Assembly (NCBI RefSeq): GCF_900101495.1
Contig: NZ_FMUS01000006.1
Location: forward strand, 1-64,000
Length of the DNA: 64,000 nt
Source of the DNA: Alkaliphilus peptidifermentans DSM 18978
GTDB lineage: Bacteria > Bacillota > Clostridia > Peptostreptococcales > Natronincolaceae
Reading direction: 5' to 3'
Under the pieces are notes generated by a model, which saw only the letters and a program-made list of their open reading frames with translations, searched no databases and was not told the origin of the DNA. A program made the translations under genes and the position numbers. Shown here piece after piece: positions 43,593-52,782 of this stretch (position 1 is the stretch's first letter; every line of letters starts with the position of its first letter).

Positions 43593-45791
43593 ATGTTAGC
43601 CAAAAATGCATTGGTAAGAATTATTAGTATTTTTATAGTTTTTATATTGATGGTTTCAGCTTCACCTATAAATATTTTTGCAGCAGCTAAACCATGGGAT
43701 CAATACACACAATATTTACCGGGTCAAACACCCATTGCTAAAAGACATCTTAGAGCAGCCTGGATTTCTACTGTGATTAATCTTGATTGGCCATCTTTAG
43801 AAGCTAGAAGCATAGAAAATGATGAAGAACGGATACAAAGAAGTAAAGATGAACTTATTGAAATTTTAGATAGATCAGTTGAGATGAATATGAACGCCGT
43901 TTTTTTTCAGGTGAGTCCAGAGGGGGATGCTTTATATAAATCAAACATTGTAAACTGGTCTCGGTACCTTACAGGAACCTTTGGTAAGGACCCCGGCTTT
44001 GACCCATTGGCCTTTGCGATTGAAGAAGCCCATAAGCGTAATCTTGAGCTTCATGCTTGGTTCAATCCCTATAGAGTATCTATGTATACCAATGAAGCTA
44101 TTGTAGAATCTCTTAATATTGAAAAAAGTGTTTTCAAAGAGCATCCCGAATGGATAAGAACAGCTAGGTCTAGGTTTGTGGTGGATCCCGGCATTCCTGA
44201 TGCTAGGGATTGGGTAGTAGGACGGGTAATGGAGGTAGTGAATAACTATGATATAGATGGGATACACTTCGATGACTATTTTTATTATGAAAGCTATGAG
44301 GGAGAATTAGATGATAAGGAAACCTTTAGAAAATACAACTCAAGTCAGTATTCCAATATAGGTGACTGGAGAAGAAACAACACATATGTCCTTATTAAAG
44401 AGCTATCACAGAAAATACAGATAACAAAGCCTTGGGTTAAATTTGGTATCAGTCCTGCTGGAGTCTGGGGAAACAAAAAAGATGGACATACTGACGGATC
44501 AAATACAAATTCAAGCTTAACAAATTATGATCAGAGCTTCGCAGATACTAAAAGATGGGTAGAAGAGGAACTTATAGATTATATTTCTCCCCAAATTTAT
44601 TTTACTTTTGCTAACTCAAGAGTACCATATGGTGAAATATCAGACTGGTGGGCTGATGTTGTTAAGGAAAGAAATGTACATCTTTATATAGGTCAAGCAC
44701 TTTATAAAATAAATGACAATAATGATCAATATTTTCAAGGTAATGATGCTGTGGATGAGTTTGATCGTCAGCTTAAATTTAACATTATGAAGCCTGAAAT
44801 AATGGGGAGTATAATGTTTAGATTTAAAAATTTTAATGATGCAGGTAAACAACAAGTTGTAAATGGGATGAAGAAGAACCTATGGGCTACAAAGGCTCTA
44901 GTTCCTGTCATGCCATGGAAGGGAGGACAAGCCCCCGATAATCCAACACAGGGGAAAGTTGACTCTACTAATCAAGGAATTAAGCTGTCATGGCTTGATA
45001 ATGATCCAAATACAACTTATTATGCAGTATATCGAATGAATAAAGGCGAAAAGATAGATATAAGCTCTGATGGAAGTGGAGCGTATTTAATAGGAACTGT
45101 AAGGAAAGAGCAAAATGGCCTTCAAGAGTTTATAGACAAGGGAACTATTGATGCCAATAAAGTAATTTACGCAGTAACTGCTCTTGATAGGCTCCATAAC
45201 GAAAGTAGAGAGCTTATAATAAGCACAAATCAATCAAAATATTTTTATGATGTTGGTAATCAATACTCATGGGCCATCGATGCCATTGACAGCTCTTACG
45301 AAAGAGGTATAGTTTATGGCGATGGTAAGGGTTTATTTAACCCAGGAAAAAATACTACTAGAGGAGACTTCATTCTTATGGTGGTTAGAGCTTTAGAATT
45401 AAAAGCAGAATTTCAAGATAATTTTAGCGATGTACCCAAGGGAGTATACTATTATGATGCTATTGGTACTGCAAGAACACTAGGAATAGCCAAGGGTGAC
45501 GGTGCTACATTTAATCCCAATGGAAATATAACCAGAGAAGATATGATGGTTATAATGGCCAGAACACTTGAAATATTAGATATAGAGCTTGAGGAAGCAG
45601 GAGAAGAGAGCCTAGATATGTACAATGATGCAAGTTTAATTAGTGACTATGCTCGACAGGCGGTGGCTAGCCTAACTAAGTCAGGACTTATTCAAGGGTC
45701 TGGAGATGGGGTTAAGCCTAAGCATCAAGCCACAAGGGCAGAAATTGTAGTAGTACTTCATAGATTGCTACAAAGTATAGATTCTATTTAA
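43593..45791 (+). CDS. Family 10-like glycosidase (DUF187/GHL10) with SLH repeats
   Basis: 732 residues. The start at ATG 43593 is fixed by AAGGAGGAC and the signal peptide (IISIFIVFILMVSASP) that follows; upstream in-frame codons to 43491 are rejected. The catalytic domain (about 45-400) begins HLRAAWISTVINLDWPS and has FFQVSPEGDALYKS, HAWFNPYRVSMY, DGIHFDDYFYY and GISPAGVW, as in GHL10 surface glycosidases. A fibronectin-like segment lies at about 425-525. Three SLH repeats end the protein (NPGKNTTRGDFILMVVRALE, NITREDMMVIMARTLE, TRAEIVVVLHRLLQ). It likely acts on cell-wall glycan at the surface, like the SLH protein at 37732. Confidence 0.88.
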   Translation: MLAKNALVRIISIFIVFILMVSASPINIFAAAKPWDQYTQYLPGQTPIAKRHLRAAWISTVINLDWPSLEARSIENDEERIQRSKDELIEILDRSVEMNMNAVFFQVSPEGDALYKSNIVNWSRYLTGTFGKDPGFDPLAFAIEEAHKRNLELHAWFNPYRVSMYTNEAIVESLNIEKSVFKEHPEWIRTARSRFVVDPGIPDARDWVVGRVMEVVNNYDIDGIHFDDYFYYESYEGELDDKETFRKYNSSQYSNIGDWRRNNTYVLIKELSQKIQITKPWVKFGISPAGVWGNKKDGHTDGSNTNSSLTNYDQSFADTKRWVEEELIDYISPQIYFTFANSRVPYGEISDWWADVVKERNVHLYIGQALYKINDNNDQYFQGNDAVDEFDRQLKFNIMKPEIMGSIMFRFKNFNDAGKQQVVNGMKKNLWATKALVPVMPWKGGQAPDNPTQGKVDSTNQGIKLSWLDNDPNTTYYAVYRMNKGEKIDISSDGSGAYLIGTVRKEQNGLQEFIDKGTIDANKVIYAVTALDRLHNESRELIISTNQSKYFYDVGNQYSWAIDAIDSSYERGIVYGDGKGLFNPGKNTTRGDFILMVVRALELKAEFQDNFSDVPKGVYYYDAIGTARTLGIAKGDGATFNPNGNITREDMMVIMARTLEILDIELEEAGEESLDMYNDASLISDYARQAVASLTKSGLIQGSGDGVKPKHQATRAEIVVVLHRLLQSIDSI

Positions 45792-46069
45792 AGTAATAAG
45801 GTGTAGTAAAAGCTCTATTGATAAAAAACAACTTTCAAACTATAATTATTTTAAAAGGTTATAGCTTTATAACGTAATTAATTGTCTTTGAAAGGGTCTT
45901 TAATATCCCCAGTATAATGGGAAGTAAAAAGTTATGATTTGTTACTATAGAGCTGACAAGTATAATTTATTCTATATAAATAAGAAACAAACAAATAATA
46001 AAAGAAAAAATTTTGATAAAGAATGGTGTATATGTGGAATTTAACTACTAGTTAAAAGGAGATAAGGTT

Positions 46070-46864
46070 ATGGTTAAAAAGGCTGTATTTTTTGATGTAG
46101 ATGGAACCTTAATAGATTATGTAGGGGGAATGCCCTCAATATTGGAATCAACAAAGAAGGCTATTAACGAAGTTAAATGTAAAGGTCACTTAGCAATAAT
46201 TGCAACAGGCAGACCAATGTCATTTTTAAGTGATGAAATATTAGATATTGGATTTGATGCTTATATAACATCCAATGGCGCCTATATAGAAAGGAATAAG
46301 AAAGTAATATTCAGCAAAAAAATAGACGGAGCTACTTTGAGAAGTACAATTGATGGTTTTAAGAGTGAAAATGCAGAGTTTATTTTAGAGGGACAGAAAA
46401 AATCATATTTTTCTTGCTTGAATTCTGCAACAGTAAAAGATTTCCTGAAAAATTTTTCGATACCCCAAGATAATATTACTGATAAATGGGATATAGATGA
46501 GGTAGAAGCTAATAAAATGGTGGTTTTTACAAAGGATGAAAATCAATTAAATAGATTTAGAGAAAAGCTAAAGGATAATTTTATTTTTATGAGTCACCCT
46601 GGTGAAGCATCCTACGATATATATTTTAAGTCATGCACTAAAGCAGATGGCATTAAAAAGCTGATAGCCCATCTTAACATTGATATAGACAATACTTATG
46701 CTTTTGGGGATGGAATGAATGATATAGAAATGCTACAAATGGTGAAATATGGAGTTGCCATGGGAAATGCTAACGAGGAACTAAAATGCAAGGCATATTA
46801 CGTTACTAATGATGTGTTTTCACATGGTATATATAATGGTTTAAAGGTACTGAAGGTCATTTGA
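46070..46864 (+). CDS. HAD-superfamily hydrolase, Cof type
   Basis: 264 residues. Motif I FFDVDGTLIDYV (about 7-18), motif II IIATGRPMSF (about 43-52), Lys in motif III and motif IV FGDGMNDIEML (about 215-225) are all in place. The cap between motifs II and III (about 85-190) is of the C2 (Cof) type. Enzymes of this kind remove phosphate from sugar phosphates or nucleotides such as FMN or pyridoxal phosphate; the true substrate is unknown. Ribosome site AAAGGAGA. Single-gene unit; 45792-46069 before it shows no further gene. Confidence 0.9.
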   Translation: MVKKAVFFDVDGTLIDYVGGMPSILESTKKAINEVKCKGHLAIIATGRPMSFLSDEILDIGFDAYITSNGAYIERNKKVIFSKKIDGATLRSTIDGFKSENAEFILEGQKKSYFSCLNSATVKDFLKNFSIPQDNITDKWDIDEVEANKMVVFTKDENQLNRFREKLKDNFIFMSHPGEASYDIYFKSCTKADGIKKLIAHLNIDIDNTYAFGDGMNDIEMLQMVKYGVAMGNANEELKCKAYYVTNDVFSHGIYNGLKVLKVI

Positions 46865-47070
46865 TTAATTATGGTGTATATATAAAGGTTTTAACATAAA
46901 TAATTAATATTTCTTAGTTTATAAAAATTTTCAATACAATTGAAAAATAGGTACCAGTTAAGGAATATAATCAAGAACCAATTGATACCCCTGTTCATAT
47001 GATATATAACTTCTATAATTTGACCACTTTTACTATAGAAATTTTAAGAATGATAAGGGGGATAGTTTAT

Positions 47071-47643
47071 ATGGCATCACAAATGTATAGAATACCAGTT
47101 GCATGTCCGACTGGGTTTAAGGGACGTTATACTGTTACACCTGGAGATACAATGTTTATAATTGCACAAATATTTAGAGTACCACTAGATCAATTGATTA
47201 ATGTAAATCCTCACATTATTAATCCCGACATAATATATCCAGGTGATGTTTTATGCGTTCCAGGGCTAGTTACAATTCCATGCTGTGTTATATTAAAAAG
47301 TCAGGGGAGAGTTCCTTTTGCAACAGGAGGAGTGGGTTTTGCTAATTTTGGACCAAGGGGAGGTCAAGTAATAAATGTTATGGCTACATTGCCACCGCCT
47401 TCATACTTCGGAGCATATGATATATATATAGCTACTGCATTCTTTAGAGATATTGGAGGTTTTGGTAATCAAATGTTTCCATCTCCAGAAATTCCTCCAA
47501 CATGGGCAACAAGAATTGAACTTCCAACAGCTTTAACATTAAGCCCAGATGTACAGATTGTTGTTCAACCCTCTAACTCTATTACAGGTATATCTGGCCC
47601 TATGATACTTACGGCAGATCTATTAGAATGCAATTTATGTTAA
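47071..47643 (+). CDS. LysM-domain protein, spore-coat/wall type
   Basis: 190 residues from ATG 47071, preceded by AAGGGGG; an upstream extension to 46999 is unlikely. One LysM repeat lies at about residues 20-65 (YTVTPGDTMFIIAQIFRVPL, then NPHIINPDIIYPGDVLCVPG). The rest is a Gly/Pro-rich domain with Cys pairs (IPCCVIL and ECNLC) and no export signal. Clostridial spore-coat and cortex-morphogenesis proteins often look like this, binding peptidoglycan from the mother-cell side without a signal peptide. The assignment to spores is inference, consistent with the ger operons nearby. Confidence 0.75.
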   Translation: MASQMYRIPVACPTGFKGRYTVTPGDTMFIIAQIFRVPLDQLINVNPHIINPDIIYPGDVLCVPGLVTIPCCVILKSQGRVPFATGGVGFANFGPRGGQVINVMATLPPPSYFGAYDIYIATAFFRDIGGFGNQMFPSPEIPPTWATRIELPTALTLSPDVQIVVQPSNSITGISGPMILTADLLECNLC

Positions 47644-47666
47644 ATTAGAGGCAATAGGAGGATAAC

Positions 47667-47695
47667 AAAAAGCCACGATTTATTCGAGGCTTTTT
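47667..47695. terminator. Bidirectional terminator
   Basis: AAAAAGCC and GGCTTTTT pair around a 13-base loop between the convergent LysM and DUF4097 genes. Confidence 0.75.
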
Positions 47696-47711
47696 ATAGT
47701 GGGGTAGATAT

Positions 47712-48947
47712 TTAATTCTTTATATTAACATCACCTGAAGAAGTACCAATAGTAATGCTTCCAGAACCTGTTCCAACTGTACCCTCCAGTTTGTTTTTAC
47801 TAGGAGAACCAAAGGTTGTTATGGGAAAATCACTATTTATTTTACCTGATGAGGTGTTGACCCTCAAAGTAAAGGAAGCATCCCTTTGAAGAGATAAACT
47901 GACTTTACCAGAGGAAGTAAAAACATTAATACTATTATCGAATTCAGTATAGCCTAAATTAACATCACCAGAAGTAGTAACTATTGACATATCTCCATTT
48001 GAATTATTAACAGAAATCTTAGCCGAGGATGCTTCAATTTGACCATTTAAAATGTTACCCTTCTTGATGGTAAAATCTCCAGAGGTGGATTCATGCTCTA
48101 ATCTATTGGTAGTTATTTCATCAATATTTATAACTCCCGAAGAAGCCCTTAAGACCATTTGATTTGAAGTAGCGTTACCTATTACAGTATCCCCTGAAGT
48201 GGAGGTTATGGTCAATAAATTCGCTACTATAATATCTTTTATAGTCAATTTTCCAGACGAACTATTAAAGCTGGCATCTGATGCTGATATATTATCAATT
48301 CTTGTATCCCCTGATGTGGATTTTCGCTGTAGCACTTCTTCAACATAAAGATCTTTTATCGTTACTCCACCTGATGAGCTGTTGATAAAAGCCTCAACAG
48401 CAGTAATTGTGCCTGCTGATAAGTCTCCTGATGTTGCAGAATAATCAAAGCTCAACAAATTCAAGTCCTTTATCTTACTATTGCCTGATGATGTATCTAT
48501 TACTAAATTATTATTATAATCAACAGGCAAGTATACATCTAGCTTTAAATTAGAGTTATAAAAGCTAGGGCCAATTGAAATTACATCTCTACGGCTAACC
48601 CTAATAACAATGCTTTCTCCACTTGTTATAATAGACAACTCTGGTGCTGTATCTTCATTACTTGAGGTAACTTCACCATGAAAATGAACTCTTAAGTCAA
48701 ACCCGGCATCAGTTGGAATAATATTAATATCCTGACTGGTGGTATCAATCTCAAGTGTATTTATACCATTTAGTGAAACTGTTTCTTCCTGGTTAATGAC
48801 GGAGGTATATCTCCCTGAACCAATCCAATTTCCGTTACCTTCTAATAACCAAAAACCTTCACTACGAAAAATACCTCCTGCTATGCTAAAAGACACCACC
48901 ATTACAAGGGCAGTTATAAGTACTAATTTTCTCATATTAATGTTCAT
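47712..48947 (-). CDS. DUF4097 beta-strand repeat membrane protein
   Basis: 411 residues. One N-terminal signal/anchor helix (about 6-25) and then an extracytoplasmic beta-helix-like domain with more than a dozen repeats of the form T-S-S-G-D/K-x-x-I (ATSGDL, STSGDT, SSSGKL, TSGDV). These bind nothing known; LiaG-like members sit in envelope-stress operons. It overlaps the DUF1700 gene start by 11 bp and is the last gene of the padR operon. AGGAGGG is 6 bases before the ATG. Confidence 0.85.
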   Translation of the reverse strand: MNINMRKLVLITALVMVVSFSIAGGIFRSEGFWLLEGNGNWIGSGRYTSVINQEETVSLNGINTLEIDTTSQDINIIPTDAGFDLRVHFHGEVTSSNEDTAPELSIITSGESIVIRVSRRDVISIGPSFYNSNLKLDVYLPVDYNNNLVIDTSSGNSKIKDLNLLSFDYSATSGDLSAGTITAVEAFINSSSGGVTIKDLYVEEVLQRKSTSGDTRIDNISASDASFNSSSGKLTIKDIIVANLLTITSTSGDTVIGNATSNQMVLRASSGVINIDEITTNRLEHESTSGDFTIKKGNILNGQIEASSAKISVNNSNGDMSIVTTSGDVNLGYTEFDNSINVFTSSGKVSLSLQRDASFTLRVNTSSGKINSDFPITTFGSPSKNKLEGTVGTGSGSITIGTSSGDVNIKN

Positions 48948-49539
48948 TTTTAACCCTCCTATCGGTTATAATACGGATATTAAACTTTAAATACTTAATT
49001 GTAATCTTATATGTTCCTATTGCTAAATAGCTTACACCAATTAGAAATAGAAGGCCTAGAGAGAATATTCCAATTGATAAGAAAACTCCTCCAATAGGTT
49101 GAGATATCATTATATGTGGTACTGATACAAACCAAGGTAATATTGGGTAAAGTAAAATAGCTACCAATAATAACACTCCACTAATTGTTAATGCAGCAGA
49201 AGCGGCAAATAGACCAATTAATACACCTATCAAACCTATAAAAGGTCCTAAAACAAATATCAAATTGAAAAATCCCAAACTAACTGTAGCAAAGACTGCT
49301 CTGAAAATATTACCCGTAGATCTATTTTCCTCAGCCCTATTGATTATATAGCTAACACTAAATTCTCTCGCAATAACATTGGGATCACCTAAGGAGACAG
49401 AAACTTCTTCTTGATTTTTACCCTCCTGTAGGGCAATATCGAAATGCTCTTCATAATCATATATAATATCTTTTTTCTCTTTATCGGGAAGTTTATTTAA
49501 ACCCTCAGATAATTTTTTTAAAAATTCTTCTCTATTCAT
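48937..49539 (-). CDS. DUF1700 (HAAS-type) membrane protein
   Basis: 200 residues. The N-terminal 60 residues form the helical HAAS signalling domain ([49 protein letters not shown]), followed by four hydrophobic helices (about 85-190). HAAS proteins are paired with PadR regulators and DUF4097 proteins; the three are thought to work as one sensing unit. ATG 49539 is preferred because it has GGGAG 8 bases upstream, whereas the ATG at 49548 abuts it. The start overlaps the end of padR. Confidence 0.88.
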   Translation of the reverse strand: MNREEFLKKLSEGLNKLPDKEKKDIIYDYEEHFDIALQEGKNQEEVSVSLGDPNVIAREFSVSYIINRAEENRSTGNIFRAVFATVSLGFFNLIFVLGPFIGLIGVLIGLFAASAALTISGVLLLVAILLYPILPWFVSVPHIMISQPIGGVFLSIGIFSLGLLFLIGVSYLAIGTYKITIKYLKFNIRIITDRRVKNEH

Positions 49540-49855
49540 CAATTTCATCTCCCTTCAAAATATGGTTGACACCTTCTACAAAGCTGTTCCATTCATCAAG
49601 TAATTCTCTTTTCATAGATTTACCTTCTTCAGTTAACTTATAATATTTTCTTGGAGGCCCTTCTTGAGACTCCTGAAGATAGGTGGTGAATAAGCCATCC
49701 TCCTTCAAACGCCTTAATAATGGATATATAGTACCCTCTGATATTGCTATATTTTTAGATATTTCATTAACCAGCTCATAGCCATAACAGTCCCTTACAT
49801 CTAATATAGATAATACACAAAGCTCCAATATTCCTTTTTTAAACTGTATATTCAT
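49532..49855 (-). CDS. PadR family transcriptional regulator
   Basis: 107 residues. A typical winged helix: [39 protein letters not shown] and [14 protein letters not shown], then [14 protein letters not shown] 49855 has GAAGGAGTTGAG upstream; GTG 49873 is an alternative that overlaps it. PadR proteins repress their own operon, here including the HAAS and DUF4097 genes, via the palindrome 61 bp upstream. The inducer is unknown but may be envelope stress. Confidence 0.93.
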   Translation of the reverse strand: MNIQFKKGILELCVLSILDVRDCYGYELVNEISKNIAISEGTIYPLLRRLKEDGLFTTYLQESQEGPPRKYYKLTEEGKSMKRELLDEWNSFVEGVNHILKGDEIDE

Positions 49856-49915
49856 ATTACTCAACTCCTTCACTTAGGAAGCCATATTTATCCATGGATA
49901 TAATATATCACAAGC

Positions 49916-49934
49916 TACCTTGTTAAACAAGGTA
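49916..49934. promoter_or_regulatory. 19-bp perfect palindrome over the padR promoter
   Basis: TACCTTGTT-A-AACAAGGTA is exactly symmetric. It covers the minus-strand -35 box (TTGTTT, 49930-49925), which lies 17 bp from TATATT (49907-49902). It is the expected site for PadR autorepression. Between here and tatA at 50258 no gene is convincing. Confidence 0.7.
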
Positions 49935-50257
49935 CTAAATTTATAAAATAATTACATTTTGTTAATAACCATTGAATGTAAATAAGTCAAGTAAGTTCTA
50001 AGAATAGAAAAGTAGTTATAAATATTGTTTATGCTTTATAAAGAATTATTTGCTACCAAATAATAGTATGACATTTATCAATACTCAAATAATTGGAAAC
50101 AGTAGATGAGAAATGAATTTTCAAGATGAAAAATTAAGAGAAAGTGATAAAAAGGAAAATAGTCAGAAAATTATGAAAACAAGCCACTGACACTTTTCTA
50201 TAATAATGGTATAATTTTATCAAACTAAGTTAAAAAAATAATAAAGGAGGAATTTAA

Positions 50258-50437
50258 ATGTTTGGAAAATTGGGCGCACCAGAATTAATATTGATACTTG
50301 TTCTTGCCCTTGTGGTTTTTGGACCTAGCAAGCTACCTGAAATCGGGAAAGCACTAGGTAAAGGGATTAAAGAGTTTAAAGCTCATACCTCAAATATTAC
50401 ATCCGAGATTAGTGGGGACGTTGATAAAAAAGAATAA
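50258..50437 (+). CDS. tatA: Twin-arginine translocase TatA/E-type subunit
   Basis: 59 residues, too small for a long-ORF search. A hydrophobic helix (ELILILVLALVVFGP) is followed by the FGPSKLPEIGKALGKGIKEF amphipathic region, the hallmark of TatA/TatE. AAAGGAGG lies 7 bases before the ATG, and tatC starts 20 bp downstream. TatA oligomers form the pore part of the translocon for folded proteins. It probably serves the Tat-type precursor at 53923. Confidence 0.93.
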   Translation: MFGKLGAPELILILVLALVVFGPSKLPEIGKALGKGIKEFKAHTSNITSEISGDVDKKE

Positions 50438-50457
50438 ATATAAGCTGGTGATTAAAA

Positions 50458-51174
50458 ATGACCGAGAAGAGATTAACATTAGTAGGGCATTTAGAAGAAT
50501 TAAGAAAAAGAATTATTATTGTAGCATTTTTCATCATGGCTGGAACTATTTTTAGTTATTACAACATAGACTTAATTGTTGATTTGATATTGAAACCTGC
50601 AGTAGATTTACATTTTATTTATTTAAGCCCAGCAGACTTATTCTTAGCATATATTAAAATAGCTTTAGTTTCGGGGATTGTTATAGCTTTACCCATCGTA
50701 TTGTATAATGTATGGCAGTTTGTAATGCCAGGGATGGGTATTAAGCATAAAATTTATATAGTATTGGCAAATATAGCTTCTATGGTTTTTTTCTTTGTGG
50801 GTGCTGTATTTGCATACTTAATAATAATTCCTCTTACTATTGAGTTTTTCACAAAAATGTCTCGGCAAGAAATAGAACCTTTATTTTCATTTGCCAACTA
50901 TACTAGCTTTATTAGTTCAATAATATTATCATTTGGGCTGACATTTCAACTACCGATATTAATATTGCTATTAACTCAGTTTAATTTAATTACTCCTACA
51001 CTTCTAAAAAAATCCAGGAGGGTGTTAATAGTGGTGATTTTTATTGTAGCAGCTATACTTACACCACCTGATGTTATCTCACAGGTTTTATTAGCAGCAC
51101 CAATGATTTTATTATTAGAACTAAGTATAATTATTTCTTCCATTGTATATAAAAGGAAAAAAATCATTAAATAA
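50458..51174 (+). CDS. tatC: Sec-independent translocase subunit TatC
   Basis: 238 residues with six helices. Starts RLTLVGHLEELRKRI, the standard TatC N-terminus with the signal-peptide contact Glu, and has YNVWQFVMPGM and FGLTFQLPILI. It recognises the twin-arginine signal and gathers TatA. It forms a tatA-tatC operon without tatB, the minimal Firmicute system. It ends at a terminator. The presence of tat genes here suits the cofactor-bearing exported protein 2.7 kb away. Confidence 0.95.
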   Translation: MTEKRLTLVGHLEELRKRIIIVAFFIMAGTIFSYYNIDLIVDLILKPAVDLHFIYLSPADLFLAYIKIALVSGIVIALPIVLYNVWQFVMPGMGIKHKIYIVLANIASMVFFFVGAVFAYLIIIPLTIEFFTKMSRQEIEPLFSFANYTSFISSIILSFGLTFQLPILILLLTQFNLITPTLLKKSRRVLIVVIFIVAAILTPPDVISQVLLAAPMILLLELSIIISSIVYKRKKIIK

Positions 51175-51202
51175 AGCACCTTCATTTGTTAGGTGCTTTT
51201 AT
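51173..51202 (+). terminator. Rho-independent terminator
   Basis: AAGCACCT and AGGTGCTT pair around a nine-base loop and end in TTTT; it ends the tat operon. Confidence 0.85.
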
Positions 51203-51261
51203 GATATGATTAAGTATATTAGTTAATAATTTAACTCAATTACTTAAAGGGACGTGATGAA

Positions 51262-51963
51262 ATGGCATCTAGTCGTATTGAAGAGTTAAAAAGACAGAAG
51301 AAAATGGAAGTAAGCAAGAAAAGAAATCAAATTCCATATGCAATTTTACTAACTATTGCTGTATTAATTATATATCTTATTATTACGAAATATCAAATCA
51401 CCTTTGGTAACTACTGGGTTATAGGGATTCTTTTAGGAATTACAATTCAGCGATCAAGGTTTTGTTTTGTTGCCAGTGTTAGAGACCCAATTATGGTAGG
51501 GAGCACCTCACTTTTAAAGGCAATACTGCTAGCCTTTATTATTTCAACAATTGGCTTCTTTATTATTCAATACAATGCGATTGCTTCAAATCCTGATATT
51601 AGAATTCAAGAGATACCTGGACAATTTAGTCCCGTTGGAATTCATACAGCTATTGGGGCTGTTTTATTTGGAATTGGTATGGTGATGGCAGGAGGTTGCG
51701 TTTCAGGCACACTTACAAGACTCGGTGAAGGTTATGCTATTAATTTGGTTGTTTTAGTAGGTTTTATTATCGGTAGTATTTTAGGAACAAAACACTTTAG
51801 CTTTTGGGATAAACTATTAATCTCAAATGCTGAAGCTATATATATACCAGAATATTTAGGATTATTTCCTACATTAATTCTTCAATTAGCTTTGTTATGT
51901 GTTTTATACTATATTGCCCATTGGTATGATAAAAAAAGTAATATTATGGCATCAACTATGTAG
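51262..51963 (+). CDS. YeeE/YedE-family transporter, first half
   Basis: 233 residues, about six helices after a basic N-terminus. The conserved blocks FCFVASVRDPIMVGSTSL and AGGCVSGTLTRLGEGY hold the Cys residues used by YeeE-type thiosulfate importers. A full YeeE/YedE protein has about 350-400 residues; here the second half is a separate gene (52222-52740), with a TusA-like gene between. The product may import thiosulfate, or selenium compounds as proposed for YedE. The 9-bp gap to the next gene shows an operon. Confidence 0.85.
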   Translation: MASSRIEELKRQKKMEVSKKRNQIPYAILLTIAVLIIYLIITKYQITFGNYWVIGILLGITIQRSRFCFVASVRDPIMVGSTSLLKAILLAFIISTIGFFIIQYNAIASNPDIRIQEIPGQFSPVGIHTAIGAVLFGIGMVMAGGCVSGTLTRLGEGYAINLVVLVGFIIGSILGTKHFSFWDKLLISNAEAIYIPEYLGLFPTLILQLALLCVLYYIAHWYDKKSNIMASTM

Positions 51964-51972
51964 GAGGGAATT

Positions 51973-52200
51973 ATGGCAGAGTACAAACTAGATTGTTTAC
52001 ATGAGGTATGTCCAATACCACTTTTAAAAGCATTAAAGAGCTTAGAAAAAATGGAGATCGGTGATATTTTAATTATGCATACAGATCATAATTGTTCTAT
52101 TGCAAATGTAGTTGAATGGACAAAGAAACAAGGACATTATATTGATTATATTGAAATTGCAGAAGGTGAGTGGGAAATTTATATTGAAAAGGCTAGATAG
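51973..52200 (+). CDS. TusA/SirA-type sulfur carrier protein
   Basis: 75 residues, one compact domain. The active-site block is LDCLHEVCPIPLLKALKSL; the Cys of CPIP carries a persulfide in TusA-family proteins. The second Cys in NCSI is not conserved in all. Partners of YeeE use such proteins to pass sulfur (or selenium) into the cell. Start after AGGAGGG. Sits between the two transporter halves, a strong functional link. Confidence 0.9.
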   Translation: MAEYKLDCLHEVCPIPLLKALKSLEKMEIGDILIMHTDHNCSIANVVEWTKKQGHYIDYIEIAEGEWEIYIEKAR

Positions 52201-52221
52201 ATAAGAAAGTGGGTTAAATGA

Positions 52222-52740
52222 ATGGGATTATATTATAAAATTGTAAAAAAACCTTGGCCCTATTGGGTTGGTGGTATTTTATTAGCATTATTGAATATTT
52301 CCCTACTTCTAATAACTGGCTCAGTTTGGGGTGTTACAACAGGCTTATTATACTGGGGATTATTTATTATAGAAAGCTTAGGTGCTAATCCTGCCAGCTG
52401 GTATTATTTCAATGTATACAGTCCTGGTTTTAGGGGAGGGTACACCTTAATATTAAATCCACATTCAGTTCTAAATATCGCCATTATTATAGGAGCATTA
52501 TTAGCAGTTTTATGGGCTAATCAGTACAAGTTTAAAAAAATAAAAAATATGAAACAAATATTCTTTGCATTAGCTGGAGGGATTTTGATGGGTTATGGCT
52601 CAAGATTGAGCTTCGGATGTAATATCGGTGCATACTTTAGTGCTATTCCATCCTTCTCGTTACATGGCTGGGTTTTTGGTGTTTTTATTTTCGTAGGAGC
52701 TTACATTGGTACTCGAATATTATACAAATATATAATTTGA
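52222..52740 (+). CDS. YeeE/YedE-family transporter, second half
   Basis: 172 residues, about five helices. The family block MGYGSRLSFGCNIGAYFSA contains the conserved Cys and aligns with the C-terminal half of single-chain YeeE proteins, while FGANPASWYYF-like LGANPASWYYFN lies in the first part. It completes the 51262 protein. Start chosen at ATG 52222, with ATG 52219 not in this frame. A terminator follows at once, shared with the convergent LysR gene. Confidence 0.82.
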   Translation: MGLYYKIVKKPWPYWVGGILLALLNISLLLITGSVWGVTTGLLYWGLFIIESLGANPASWYYFNVYSPGFRGGYTLILNPHSVLNIAIIIGALLAVLWANQYKFKKIKNMKQIFFALAGGILMGYGSRLSFGCNIGAYFSAIPSFSLHGWVFGVFIFVGAYIGTRILYKYII

Positions 52741-52782
52741 AAGCAAGCAACTTCTAAGATAAATTGAGGTTGCTTGCTTTTT
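52741..52782. terminator. Bidirectional terminator
   Basis: AAGCAAGCAAC pairs with GTTGCTTGCTT, then TTTTT. It lies between the convergent transporter and LysR genes. Confidence 0.8.

Noticed and set aside
50113-50190. 25-codon frame before tatA
   Set aside because: No good ribosome site and composition typical of AT-rich spacer; no family match.
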